DNA of 64,000 nucleotides from Micromonospora polyrhachis (GCF_014203835.1 NZ_JACHJW010000001.1:1178001-1242000), one strand, 5' to 3'; positions 15,945-25,558 are shown, numbered from the stretch's first letter. The notes: generated by a model from the letters alone, not told the origin. Numbers and translations are program-made.

Positions 15945-16991
15945 TCAGGCGGACTCGCGGGGGACGAGGTGGGTGTCGAGCAGCACGTAGGGCGGTTGCT
16001 CCTCCTCGCCCCGGATCCGGGCCACCAACAGCCGCGCCATCTGCCGGCCCATCTCCTCCACCGGTTGGAAGACGGTGGTCAGCGGCGGCTCGGCCTGCCG
16101 GGCGATCGGGGCATCGTCGAAGCCGACAACGGCCACGTCGTCCGGCACCCGTCGCCCCGCCTCCCGTAGTGCCCGCAGCGCGCCAAAGGCCATCAGGTCA
16201 CTGGCGGCGAAGACCGCGTCGAGGTCCGGGCAGCGGGTCAGCAGGTCCCGCATCGCCGCCGTACCGCTGCCCTCACTGAAGTCGCCGAATGCGATCAACT
16301 CGTCGGTGACCGTACGGCCGCTGACCGTCACCGCCTCCTGGTAACCGGTCAGTCGGGCCAGCCCGGCCCCCATGTCCTGCGGCCCGGCGATGGTGGCCAC
16401 CCGGGTCCGCCCCCGCGCGAAGAGGTATTCCACCGCCTGCCGGGCACCCCCGGTGTTGTCCACGTCGACGAAGTGCACCGGCTGGGCACCCGGCCGCAGC
16501 ATCCGGGCCGGCCGTCCGCCCAGCACGGTGGGCAGGCCGCGTTCGGCGAGCAGGGTCGGCAGCGGATCGGCGTCGTGCAGTGACAGCAGCAGCACCCCGT
16601 CGATGTGCTGGCTGGTCAGGTGGTGCTCGACGCGTTCCCGTTCGGCCGGCGACTGGGCCATGGCCAGCCACAGCTGCATCGGCGTCTCCAGCAGCCCGGA
16701 GCTGATGCCGCGCACGATGCCGGCGAAGAACGGCTCGGTGAAGACGCGGTCCCCCGACTCGGAGACCACCAGGGCCACCGAGTCCGTACGCTGGGTCACC
16801 AGCGCTCGGGCCGCACGGTTCGGCACATAGCCCAACTCCTCGATGGCCTGCTGCACGGCCGCCCGGGCCTCCGGGCTCACCTGCGGCGATCCGTTGACGA
16901 CTCGGGACACGGTGCCCCGGCCGACCCCGGCGCGGGCGGCGACCGCATCGAGGGTGGGACGCCCGAGCGAGCGGGTGCGCTGGGTTGTCAT
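15945..16991 (-). CDS. cebR: LacI-family repressor, CebR-like, 348 aa
   Basis: The N-terminal LacI helix-turn-helix is clear (PTLDAVAARAGVGRGTVSRVVNGSPQVS, residues ~12-40), with the hinge helix VPNRAARALV, then a periplasmic-binding-like effector domain (~60-340) ending in LLDTHLVPRESA. It lies downstream of the sugar operon in the same direction. In Streptomyces CebR represses cebEFG-bglC by binding TGGGAGCGCTCCCA and is released by cellobiose. Two near-identical sites lie upstream of the binding-protein gene here. Name by analogy of locus and operator; the effector is not proven. A hairpin separates it from bglC. Confidence 0.85.
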   Translation of the reverse strand: MTTQRTRSLGRPTLDAVAARAGVGRGTVSRVVNGSPQVSPEARAAVQQAIEELGYVPNRAARALVTQRTDSVALVVSESGDRVFTEPFFAGIVRGISSGLLETPMQLWLAMAQSPAERERVEHHLTSQHIDGVLLLSLHDADPLPTLLAERGLPTVLGGRPARMLRPGAQPVHFVDVDNTGGARQAVEYLFARGRTRVATIAGPQDMGAGLARLTGYQEAVTVSGRTVTDELIAFGDFSEGSGTAAMRDLLTRCPDLDAVFAASDLMAFGALRALREAGRRVPDDVAVVGFDDAPIARQAEPPLTTVFQPVEEMGRQMARLLVARIRGEEEQPPYVLLDTHLVPRESA

Positions 16992-17011
16992 CGGTTGCTC
17001 CTCCGACGTCC

Positions 17012-17054
17012 GGCAGCCGGCACCGACCCGAGTCTCGGACCGGCACCGGCTGCC
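17012..17054 (-). terminator. Hairpin between bglC-like and cebR-like genes
   Basis: GGCAGCCGG (17012-17020) pairs with CCGGCTGCC (17046-17054), and an inner CCGAG/CTCGG stem extends it. It follows the end of the glucosidase gene by ~22 bases and would reduce read-through into the repressor gene. Confidence 0.6.
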
Positions 17055-17076
17055 CTGCTTGCTGACCGGCTTCGCC

Positions 17077-18533
<1,457 letters not shown>

Positions 18534-18537
<4 letters not shown>

Positions 18538-19487
18538 GATTTGACGGAACCTTCCATGATGCCGCCGATGATCTGACGGCCGAAGACGATGAACACGAGC
18601 AGCAGCGGCACGATCGCCAGCGCCGTACCGGTGAAGACCTGGGCGTAGTCGGTGGTGTAGTTACCGGTGGACAGGATCTTGAGCGACACCTGCACGGTCG
18701 GGGTGTTGCTGTCCAACACGATGTACGGCCACAGGAACTCGTTCCAGGTCTCCATGAAGGTCAGCAGACCCAGCACGCCAGCGGCGGGACGCAGCACCGG
18801 CAACACGATGTTCCAGTAGATCCGCCAGGTGGAGCAGCCGTCCACCCGGGCCGCCTCGATCAGCTCGTCGCTGATCGCCGACTGGGCGTACTGCCGGATC
18901 AGGAAGACCCCGAACCCCTTGACCAGGAACGGGACGATCACCGCCTGGAGCGTGCCGATCCAGCCCAGTTCGATCATGACCATGTAGAGCGGGATCAGAC
19001 CGAGCTGGGTGGGCACCATCATCGTCAGGACGATGACCAACAGCAGCGCGTTGGCCCCCCGGAACCGCAGCTTGGCGAAGGCGAACCCGGCCAGGGTGGA
19101 GAAGAACACCACCGAGATGGTCACGACGGTGGAGACGAACAGCGAGTTGACCAGCCCGATGAGGAACGACGCCTGCTCGTTGGCGAGCAGCCGGGACGTG
19201 TTGTCCAGGAAGTTGCCGCCCGGGACGAGTGGCGGCGGGATGTCGTAGATCGCGCTGTTGTCGCGGGAGGCGACGATGAACGACCAGATGATCGGGAAGA
19301 TCGACAGCAGGCAGGCGACGACCAGCGCCAGGTAGGTCAGCGGGCTCGCCTCCCACAGCCGGCCCGAGCCCCGACGGAACCGATCGGCACCGCGACGGAA
19401 CCAGCCGGCGCGTCCGCCCGGGTGCCCGCCGTCCCGGGACGAGGGTGGCGGCGGGGCCGGAGTTGGCTTGGCGGTCACTGTGGTCAC
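18534..19487 (-). CDS. cebG: Sugar ABC permease, CebG-like (MalG type), 317 aa
   Basis: I start it at GTG 19487, which overlaps the stop of the other permease (GTGA); the open frame to 19886 lies inside that gene. After a Pro-rich cytoplasmic N-terminus (~45 residues) there are six membrane helices and the EAA-loop EAARVDGCSTWRIYWNIVLPVLRP that docks on the ABC ATPase. The C-terminus is GRQIIGGIMEGSVKS, typical of MalG-type permeases. It should pair with the CebF-like protein. No ATPase gene is in the operon; the shared MsiK ATPase is expected elsewhere. Confidence 0.95.
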
Positions 19488-20479
19488 TTCGTCGACCCCC
19501 TCAGCGAGCGGCGTACCGCCAGGAAGTTGCCGAGCGCGAAGAGGATGATCACTAGGAACAGCGTCCACGACATCGCCGAGCCGTAGCCGTAGTCGTAGTT
19601 GCTGTCGAAGGTGCGCTCGTAGATGTACATGGCGATGGTCTGGAACTCGTTCAACGCCCCGCCCTGGATGCGGCCGTAGCCGAACAGCAGTGGCTCGGTG
19701 AAGAGCTGCATGCCGCCGATGGTGGAGATGATGGCGGTGAAGACGATCGTCGGCTGGATCAGCGGTACGGTCAGCCGCCAGAACTGGCGGCTGGGTGAGG
19801 CCCCGTCCAGCGACGCGGACTCGTAGATGTCCTTGGGGATCGCCTGCATCGCCCCGAGGTAGATCAGCGAGTTGTAGCCGATCCACCGCCAGTCCACCAT
19901 GATCGAGATGGCGGTCCAGGCCGCCGGACGGCTGTTACGCCACTCGATCGGGTCCAGCCCGACGACGTCCAACAGCCAGGTGAGCAGGCCGAACCGGTCG
20001 GCGAAGATGAAGCCGAAGACGATGCCGACGGCCGCCACCGAGGTGATGTTGGGAAGCAGGATGCCCATCCGGAACGCCGTACGGAAACGCAGCTTCTTGT
20101 TCAACCAGTTGGCCAGCAGCAGGGCGAGCAGCAACTGCGGCACGGTCGCCACGATGAAGATGCCGAAGGTGTTGAACAGGGCGTTCCAGAACCGGTCGTC
20201 GGAGAGCATCTCCGAGTAGTTGGCCAACCCGACGAAGCCGTTGTCCCCACCGGTCAGCGTCCAGTCCCGGAACGACACGTACGCCGTGTAGATCAGGGGG
20301 AAGAGACCGAAGAGGCCGAACAGGACGAAGAACGGCGCGATGTAGAGGTAGGGCGACGCCTTGGTGTCGAACTGGCCGAAGCGACCGGCCCGGCGGGCGG
20401 TACGTCGGGAACGTTTCGGTTGCGCCGGCGGCGCGGTGGCGCGGGGTGGAGACTCCGCGGTACGGACGGGGTCGGGCAT
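19484..20479 (-). CDS. cebF: Sugar ABC permease, CebF-like (MalF type), 331 aa
   Basis: It has a basic N-terminal tail (KRSRRTARRAGRFG), then six helices starting at PYLYIAPFFVLFGLFGLFPL, and the EAA-loop YESASLDGASPSRQFWRLTVPLIQP. These are the marks of MalF-type permeases for di- and oligosaccharides. The ATG 20479 is embedded in an operator-like palindrome TGGGAACGTTCCTT (20479-20492). A strong hairpin separates it from the upstream binding-protein gene, so its expression is probably lower than that of CebE. Confidence 0.95.
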   Translation of the reverse strand: MPDPVRTAESPPRATAPPAQPKRSRRTARRAGRFGQFDTKASPYLYIAPFFVLFGLFGLFPLIYTAYVSFRDWTLTGGDNGFVGLANYSEMLSDDRFWNALFNTFGIFIVATVPQLLLALLLANWLNKKLRFRTAFRMGILLPNITSVAAVGIVFGFIFADRFGLLTWLLDVVGLDPIEWRNSRPAAWTAISIMVDWRWIGYNSLIYLGAMQAIPKDIYESASLDGASPSRQFWRLTVPLIQPTIVFTAIISTIGGMQLFTEPLLFGYGRIQGGALNEFQTIAMYIYERTFDSNYDYGYGSAMSWTLFLVIILFALGNFLAVRRSLRGSTK

Positions 20480-20492
20480 GGGAACGTTCCTT
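20479..20492. promoter_or_regulatory. CebR-operator-like site at the cebF start codon
   Basis: TGGGAACGTTCCTT resembles the upstream sites (TGGGAGCGTTCCCA), with a perfect GGAACGTTCC core. It overlaps the ATG of cebF. It may be a second, internal repressor site. Confidence 0.4.
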
Positions 20493-20590
20493 CCGTGAAC
20501 GCTCTCGGGGCGGCAGCAACGTCTGGCCGGGATGGCGACGAGCCGGCCTAACCGGCGACGGCCACCCTCAACGGGCGGGCGGGCGGACGG

Positions 20591-20630
20591 CCGGTGGCGC
20601 CCGTACCGGCACGGGTACGGACGCCACCGG
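20591..20630 (-). terminator. Intra-operon hairpin between cebE-like and cebF-like genes
   Basis: CCGGTGGCGCCCGTACC (20591-20607) pairs with the segment at 20614-20630 over 16 of 17 positions with a 6-base loop. It starts 9 bases after the cebE stop. Such hairpins partly terminate or protect the message, so that binding protein is made in excess over permeases. Confidence 0.75.
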
Positions 20631-20638
20631 ACGACGGC

Positions 20639-21943
20639 CTAGCCCTCGGCCAACTTCCGGCCCTCCTCGACCGCCTTCTGCCAGGCGGCGTCAGCCGGCG
20701 ACCGGCCCTGCTCGGCGGCCTGCATCTGCGGCTCGAAGATGTTCTCCCACAGTTGCTGGTGCTTCGGGCCGAGGTAGATCGGCTTGAGCTGCTTCACGCT
20801 GGTGCCGAAGATCGTCCCGGTCGGCGCGTTGCTGAAGTACACGTTGGTCGAGTCCTTGAACTGCGGGTCGTCCAGCGCCGGAACGTTGGAGGGCATGTTG
20901 CCCTTCTCCTTGAAGTTCGCCAGGCTGCCCTCCTTACCGGTGAGGTACTTCAGCAGCTCGAAGGCCTGCTTCTTCTTCGTGCTCTGCTCCGGAATGGCCA
21001 GGTAGGAACCACCCCAGTTGCCGCTGCCGCCGGGGATGGCGGCCACGTCCCACTTGCCCTTGGCCTCGTCACCGGCCCGCTCGGCGATGACGCCGGTCAT
21101 CCAGGCCGGGCAGGGCAGGGTGGCGAAGGCGCTCTTCTTGAACGACGCGTCCCAGTCCGGCTGCCAGCGGGTGAGCTTGCTGGTCAGGCCGTCGGTGCCG
21201 AGCTTGAGTCCGTACTCCCAGGCCTTCCGGACCACCGGGTTGGTGTCACCGATGAACTTGTTGCTGGTGTCGTAGAACCAGGTGTCGGAGTTCTGCATGA
21301 TGTACGGCTGCATGATGCTGGTCGCGCTGTCGATCCAGGCCGCGCCGGTGTTCTTGGCCTTGAACTCCGCGCCCTTGGCCGCGTACGCCTCCCAGGTCGG
21401 CCAGAGCTTGCTGACCTCGTCCCGGTTGGTGGGGAGCCCGGCCTTGGCGAACAGGTCGGAGCGGTAGCACATGGCCAGTCCCCCGATGTCGGTGCCCAGC
21501 CCGACGAGCTTCTTCTTGTCGGCGGTGAACCCGTTGGCCCACTTGTACGGCAGGAAGCTGCTCTCCAGCTCGGCGGCACCGAGGTCGAGCAGGTTGGCGA
21601 AGTTCTTGTGGTCCTGGAGGTAGCCCTGCAGCGGCCCCTCCTCCAGCATCACCACGTCGCCCGCGCCCTTGCCGGTGGCCAGCCACTGGACGAGCTTGGG
21701 CTGGAAGTCCTTGAGCTGGCCCATGTTCTGGGCGTCGACCTTGATGCCGGGGTTCTTGGCCTGGAAGTCGGCGACCGCCTGGTCGAAGCCGGGCGAGCCG
21801 AAGTACTGCAGGACCACCGTCACCTTGCCGTCCGCGCTGTCACCGCCCCCGCTGTCCTTGCTGCACGCCGCGGTGCCGAGAGCCATGCTCGTGGCAAGAG
21901 CGACCACGGCGATACCGCGCACGCCGCGCCTGGTAACGCTCAT
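20639..21943 (-). CDS. cebE: Sugar-binding lipoprotein, CebE-like, 434 aa
   Basis: I start it at ATG 21943 (MSVTRRGVRG); the frame upstream to 22024 lacks a ribosome site, while AGAGGGG precedes 21943. A signal peptide ends in a lipobox with Cys27 (GTAAC), so the protein is anchored to the outer face of the membrane. The mature part is a family-1 extracellular solute-binding protein (VTVVLQYFGSPGFDQAV, then FEKxNP-like FQAKNPGIKV, and late WENIFEPQMQAAEQG). It captures a sugar, most likely cellobiose or cellotriose given the operators and the GH1 enzyme, and passes it to CebFG. Confidence 0.85.
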   Translation of the reverse strand: MSVTRRGVRGIAVVALATSMALGTAACSKDSGGGDSADGKVTVVLQYFGSPGFDQAVADFQAKNPGIKVDAQNMGQLKDFQPKLVQWLATGKGAGDVVMLEEGPLQGYLQDHKNFANLLDLGAAELESSFLPYKWANGFTADKKKLVGLGTDIGGLAMCYRSDLFAKAGLPTNRDEVSKLWPTWEAYAAKGAEFKAKNTGAAWIDSATSIMQPYIMQNSDTWFYDTSNKFIGDTNPVVRKAWEYGLKLGTDGLTSKLTRWQPDWDASFKKSAFATLPCPAWMTGVIAERAGDEAKGKWDVAAIPGGSGNWGGSYLAIPEQSTKKKQAFELLKYLTGKEGSLANFKEKGNMPSNVPALDDPQFKDSTNVYFSNAPTGTIFGTSVKQLKPIYLGPKHQQLWENIFEPQMQAAEQGRSPADAAWQKAVEEGRKLAEG

Positions 21944-22044
21944 CCTGACCCCTCTCAGGTGTCGTTTTAGATGGTGTGTGGTGGTGCAACCCATAGGCGC
22001 CACACCGCTTCGCTGGGCATCCATGACTCACACCACAGACCAGC

Positions 22045-22058
22045 CGGGAGCGCTCCCA
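22045..22058. promoter_or_regulatory. CebR-type operator 1
   Basis: CGGGAGCGCTCCCA matches the known Streptomyces CebR operator TGGGAGCGCTCCCA at 13 of 14 positions. It is 102 bases upstream of the cebE-like start. This is the strongest evidence that the operon is cellobiose-controlled. Confidence 0.8.
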
Positions 22059-22099
22059 TGAAGGGTGCCCGGGAGGTCGCAGGGGTGTCAATGAGCCGC

Positions 22100-22113
22100 T
22101 GGGAGCGTTCCCA
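22100..22113. promoter_or_regulatory. CebR-type operator 2
   Basis: TGGGAGCGTTCCCA also matches the CebR operator at 13 of 14 positions, 55 bases from operator 1 (about five helical turns). Two sites on the same face could allow looping or cooperative binding. Confidence 0.75.
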
Positions 22114-22197
22114 TTTCGTTACCGGCCGGCAACCGGCAGGATCACTTTCAGGTGGCAGGGCTACTCGGGCGACGACAGACGCCCGCCACTGCCCCGT

Positions 22198-22257
22198 TGA
22201 TCATGAAGTTGCAGCTCGGATTTGGGCGGCGATTGTTCAGCTACAACTTCATGATCA
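22198..22257. repeat. 19-bp inverted repeat, TGATCATGAAGTTG type
   Basis: TGATCATGAAGTTGCAGCT (22198-22216) is inverted at 22239-22257 with one mismatch and a 22-base loop. The arms are AT-rich compared with the surroundings. It lies between the cebE promoter region and the end of the pRiA4b-type gene. A related element is at 57192-57250. I recall similar hairpins in many Micromonospora intergenic regions (not checked). Confidence 0.8.
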
Positions 22258-22326
22258 GCAGGCTCACGGCAGCCAGCCGGGGAACCGGTCAGGCGGGCCA
22301 ACATCGTCACGCGAGCGGGGAACCGG

Positions 22327-22875
22327 TCAGGCCAACCGACGGGCCAGCGTCGTCGCGCGACCGACGTCGAAAGCGGCCCGGTCGAACTCCCGGCCGTCGA
22401 TCCAGCCTCGCATCAGTTCGTGATCGGGGTGGGTCGGATCAGCGATCGCGGCCAGGAAGACCCGGTAACCAAAGGGACCGCCGACGTCCTCCGGCGGACA
22501 GGCCTGGGCCCCGTCGACGCAGACCGGGTAACGCTCGTCGGGATCGGCACCGAAGACGTCCTCGACGACGACCCCGTGCTCCCACCAGTCACCGAAGTCG
22601 TAGGTGTAGCGAAACCGGCCGCCCTTGCCCACCACCGCGTCCAACCGGGCGTCCAACTCGTCGAGCAGGGCCGACTCACCGTCCGGATCCGGCTCGCCGT
22701 ACTGCGATCCGTCGATGTCGAAGCAGTGCAGGTGGCAGTCCCGCCACCCCATCACGTGCTGGATCACCCGGTGCACTCGGTCCAGGGTGTAACCGCCGGG
22801 CACCAGCACCCGCCGCCACACGGCTGGCGTGACATCGGTCAGGGACACCTTCAGTTGGAAGATCTGACGCGGCAT
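22327..22875 (-). CDS. Plasmid pRiA4b ORF-3 family protein, 182 aa
   Basis: The family pattern is clear: IFQLKVSLTDVTPAVWRRVLVP at the N-terminus, LDRVHRVIQHVMGWRDCHLHCF, then RFRYTYDFGDWWEHGVVVEDV and a Cys/Pro-rich CVDGAQACPPEDVGGPFGY. The family is common in actinobacteria and sometimes travels with mobile elements, but no transposase or terminal repeats are seen here, so it looks like a resident gene. The biochemical function is unknown. It is divergent from the 39-aa Cys-rich gene; the 31-base gap holds both ribosome sites. Confidence 0.9.
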   Translation of the reverse strand: MPRQIFQLKVSLTDVTPAVWRRVLVPGGYTLDRVHRVIQHVMGWRDCHLHCFDIDGSQYGEPDPDGESALLDELDARLDAVVGKGGRFRYTYDFGDWWEHGVVVEDVFGADPDERYPVCVDGAQACPPEDVGGPFGYRVFLAAIADPTHPDHELMRGWIDGREFDRAAFDVGRATTLARRLA

Positions 22876-22906
22876 GGTCTCCCATCCTTCGGGCTAAGCT
22901 TCCCGC

Positions 22907-23026
22907 ATGATCTGCCGCGCGTGCCAAGACAGGCGGCACGACGACTGCCGGGGCCACAACTGGTGCGACTGCCAGCACCGTACCCCCGTACCGACGCCTC
23001 CGGTCACTGGTCCGGCCAGCGAATGA
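22907..23026 (+). CDS. Cys-rich mini-protein, 39 aa, CDCQHR type
   Basis: A 40-codon frame from ATG 22907 encodes MICRACQDRRHDDCRGHNWC followed by DCQHR and a Pro/Thr-rich tail. The five Cys and three His suggest a small zinc site. The TGA overlaps the ATG of the reductase gene (ATGA at 23023-23026), so the two are translationally coupled. I have the impression that short proteins of this type are common in Streptomyces and relatives, but I cannot name a function. The clean overlap and Cys spacing argue that it is real. Confidence 0.75.
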   Translation: MICRACQDRRHDDCRGHNWCDCQHRTPVPTPPVTGPASE

Positions 23027-23766
23027 CCGGAAATATCCCGATCGGCCAACTTATGCCCGATCCAGCGGGTCCGCTCGACGAGGCCGACCTGATCAACCGG
23101 TACGGCCGCACCACACATCCCCACCTGCGGATCAACTTCGTGTCGAGCCTCGACGGCGCGGTGACCATCGACGGCTACTCCGCCGGGCTCTCCAGCGAGC
23201 CGGACAAGCGGGTCTTCGGGATCCTGCGGATGGTCTGCGACGCCCTGCTGGTTGGTGCCGGCACGTTACGGATCGAGGGCTATCGGGCATTGCGCCTCGA
23301 TCCACGCCGTCGAGCCTGGCGCCAGGCACACGGGCTGCCCGAATATCCCACGCTGGTGGTGGTCTCCGGTTCCCTGGACCTCACCCCCACCCTCGCCGCC
23401 TTCGCCGACGCCCCGGTCCGGCCGCTGGTGCTCACCTCCGCATCCGCCACCGCACCGCCCGGCCTCTCCGACGTCGCCGACCTGGTCCGCTGCGGTACGG
23501 ACCGGGTCGACCTCACCACCGGGCTGGCCGAGTTGCACCGACGCGGACTGCGACAGGTGCTCTGTGAGGGCGGACCGCTGCTCTTCGGCACGCTCACCGC
23601 CGCCGACCTGGTCGACGAGGTCTGCCTGACCGTGGCCCCGATCCTGGCCGGCCCGGGGGCCGGTCGGATCACCGCCGGACCAGCCGGCCCACCGCGCGGT
23701 CTGTCCCTCCGGCACGCCCTGGCCACTCCGGACGGCACCCTGCTACTGCGCTACGCCCGTCCCTGA
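23023..23766 (+). CDS. RibD C-terminal / dihydrofolate-reductase-fold protein, 247 aa
   Basis: The start is ATG 23023, overlapping the mini-protein stop; the longer open frame from 22420 is a shadow. The product has the RibD-C fold: HLRINFVSSLDGAVTIDG (substrate side), FGILRMVCDALLVGAGTLRIEGY (NADPH side), and the late VLCEGGPLLFGTLTAADLVDEVCLTVAPILAG. RibD reductases act in riboflavin synthesis, but stand-alone copies like this often have other pyrimidine or pterin substrates. Its end overlaps the end of the convergent sigma factor gene by 24 bases. Confidence 0.9.
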   Translation: MTGNIPIGQLMPDPAGPLDEADLINRYGRTTHPHLRINFVSSLDGAVTIDGYSAGLSSEPDKRVFGILRMVCDALLVGAGTLRIEGYRALRLDPRRRAWRQAHGLPEYPTLVVVSGSLDLTPTLAAFADAPVRPLVLTSASATAPPGLSDVADLVRCGTDRVDLTTGLAELHRRGLRQVLCEGGPLLFGTLTAADLVDEVCLTVAPILAGPGAGRITAGPAGPPRGLSLRHALATPDGTLLLRYARP

Positions 23767-25011
23767 CCCGGCCACCAGTCGGGCGGCCCGATCGTCGAGG
23801 TAGCGCTGCTCGGGGAGGCTGGTCGTACGCCGGGCCGCCCGCCGGTAGGCGTCCCCGGCCGCCGCCACCTCCCCCACCATCTCCAGCAGATGGGCTCGGA
23901 CCGCGTCGAGCCGGTGCTGCCCCGCCAACCCACCGTCGGCATCCAGCATCACCAACAGGTCGAGCCCGGCCCGAGGGCCATGCACCATGGCCACCGCCAC
24001 CGCACGGTTGAGCCGCACCGTGGGGCTGGGCGAGATCGCCTCCAGCAGCCGGTACAACGCCAGAATCTGCGGCCAGTCGGTCTCCTCCGGGTGCCGCGCG
24101 TCCGCGTGCACCGCCGCGATCGCCGCCTGCAACTGGTACGGCCCGACCGGCGACCGGGCCAGCGTCCCGGCGATGAGGGCACGGGCCTCGTCGATGGACG
24201 CGGTGTTCCACCGGCTCCGGTCCTGCTCCGCGAGTGGCACCAGGCTGCCATCCGGTCGGGTCCGGGCCGGGCTACGCGCCTGGGTGAAGAGCATCAGGGC
24301 CAGCAGCCCGGCCACCTCACCGTCGTCGGGCAGCAACCGGTGCACCGCCCGGGTCAGCCGGATCGCCTCGGCGGACAGCTCGACCCGTTCCAACTGCGGC
24401 CCGGACGTGGCGGTGTATCCCTCGTTGAAGATCAGATAGAGCACGTGCAGCACCACGCGCAGCCGGTCGTCCCACTCGGCCGGCTCAGGCATCCTCAGCG
24501 GCAGATCGGACATCCGGATGCGCTGCTTGGCCCGGCTGATCCGCTGGGCCATGGTGGCCTCCGGCACGAGAAACGCGGCGGCGATCTGCGCCGTGGTCAG
24601 CCCGCCCACCGCCCGTAGCGTCAACGCGACCTGCGAGGCCGGGGAGAGCGCCGGATGGCAACACAGGAAGAGCAGGATCAGCGAATCGTCCCGGTCCGCC
24701 GGATGGCCGACGTCAGGACCCGCGGTAACGAGTTCGTCGGCCGGCATCCGTACGGCGGCGCTCTCCTCCCGACGGCGCCGGGCCGCCACTGCCCGCCACT
24801 GGTCGGTCAAGCGGCGGCTCGCGACCGTGATCAGCCAGCCCCGGGGATTGTCCGGCACCCCCTCGGTCGGCCAACCGAGAGCGGCGGCGAGCAGGGCCTC
24901 CTGGACGGCGTCCTCGCACTCCTCGAACTGTCCGTGCCGCCGGACGAGCACGCCGAGGACCTGGGGTGCGAGTTCGCGTAGCAGGCCCTCGACGTGACCG
25001 TCCGTTCTCAC
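23743..25011 (-). CDS. Second ECF42-group sigma factor, 422 aa
   Basis: Sigma-2 is seen in LVRRHGQFEECEDAVQEALLAAALGWP, sigma-4 in AVGGLTTAQIAAAFLVPEATMAQRISRAK, and the ECF42 C-terminal extension in RLNRAVAVAMVHGPRAGLDLL with helical repeats. The GTG start overlaps the DGPF gene stop by 4 bases. As in the first pair, no anti-sigma factor is present. The two sigma factors share only the family pattern, so they are distinct lineages rather than a recent duplication. Its targets are probably the DGPF operon itself and the divergent exporter. Confidence 0.92.
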   Translation of the reverse strand: MRTDGHVEGLLRELAPQVLGVLVRRHGQFEECEDAVQEALLAAALGWPTEGVPDNPRGWLITVASRRLTDQWRAVAARRRREESAAVRMPADELVTAGPDVGHPADRDDSLILLFLCCHPALSPASQVALTLRAVGGLTTAQIAAAFLVPEATMAQRISRAKQRIRMSDLPLRMPEPAEWDDRLRVVLHVLYLIFNEGYTATSGPQLERVELSAEAIRLTRAVHRLLPDDGEVAGLLALMLFTQARSPARTRPDGSLVPLAEQDRSRWNTASIDEARALIAGTLARSPVGPYQLQAAIAAVHADARHPEETDWPQILALYRLLEAISPSPTVRLNRAVAVAMVHGPRAGLDLLVMLDADGGLAGQHRLDAVRAHLLEMVGEVAAAGDAYRRAARRTTSLPEQRYLDDRAARLVAGSGTGVAQ

Positions 25012-25370
25012 ATCTCCGCCCCGGAGTGCCCCATCAACGGCCGCAGCTCCACCCCGGCGTAGCGCGCGTCCGGCCAGCGCGAAGCGATCTCAGCCGCCCG
25101 CTGCGGGCTCTCGAACTCCAGCAGGCAGAAGCCGGCCAACTGCTCCTTGGCCTCGACGAACGGTCCGTCGGTCAGCACCGGTACGCCGTCGCGGGACCGG
25201 AAGGTCCGGGCCTGGGACGGGTCGGCCAGCCCATCCCCGCTGATCCACTCGCCGGACTCGGTGAGTTCCTTCATGATCGCCTCGGCCTCGGCAATCGCCC
25301 CGAGACGCTCCGCCTCGGGCAGGGCGTTCCAGGAATCCCGGTTCTGATAGATCAGCAGCAGGTACTTCAC
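25008..25370 (-). CDS. DGPF/YCII-domain protein, 120 aa
   Basis: MKYLLLIYQNRDSWNALPEA is followed by a VLTDGPFVEAKEQLAGFCLLEF segment, the DGPF signature. It is the first gene of the ECF42 operon and the expected main target of the sigma factor. The biochemical role is unknown. The start ATG 25370 has GAGGAGT upstream. A matching ECF42 promoter lies 52-79 bases before it. Confidence 0.92.
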   Translation of the reverse strand: MKYLLLIYQNRDSWNALPEAERLGAIAEAEAIMKELTESGEWISGDGLADPSQARTFRSRDGVPVLTDGPFVEAKEQLAGFCLLEFESPQRAAEIASRWPDARYAGVELRPLMGHSGAEM

Positions 25371-25421
25371 TCGTTACTCCTCGTGACGACAACGCCCGGG
25401 ATGGGCGCCTTCCACAGTCAG

Positions 25422-25449
25422 GTCGGAGCCGGGGACCGGCTTCTCGACA
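25422..25449 (-). promoter_or_regulatory. ECF42-type promoter for the DGPF-sigma operon
   Basis: On the minus strand TGTCGA (25449-25444) is followed after 18 bases by CGAC (25425-25422). This is an exact fit to the reported ECF42 boxes TGTCGA and CG(A/T)C. Confidence 0.7.
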
Positions 25450-25475
25450 TCCGACCAGAAAAAGTTGGCGGCCCC

Positions 25476-25502
25476 TGTCGAGGCGACCCGGTCCGCTCCG
25501 AC
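25476..25502 (+). promoter_or_regulatory. ECF42-type promoter for the MFS exporter gene
   Basis: On the plus strand TGTCGA (25476-25481) is followed after 17 bases by CGAC (25499-25502). Predicted transcription start is near 25509, 50 bases before the chosen ATG. It is back to back with the promoter at 25422-25449, so one sigma factor would drive both units. Confidence 0.65.
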
Positions 25503-25558
25503 CTGTCCATGCGGTGCCGGACCAGGCACCGCGCAAACGGATCATCGGAAGGAACCCA

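Noticed and set aside
22327-22875. Mobile element suggested by the plasmid pRiA4b ORF-3 name
   Set aside because: No transposase, terminal inverted repeats or target duplication; composition matches the neighbours.
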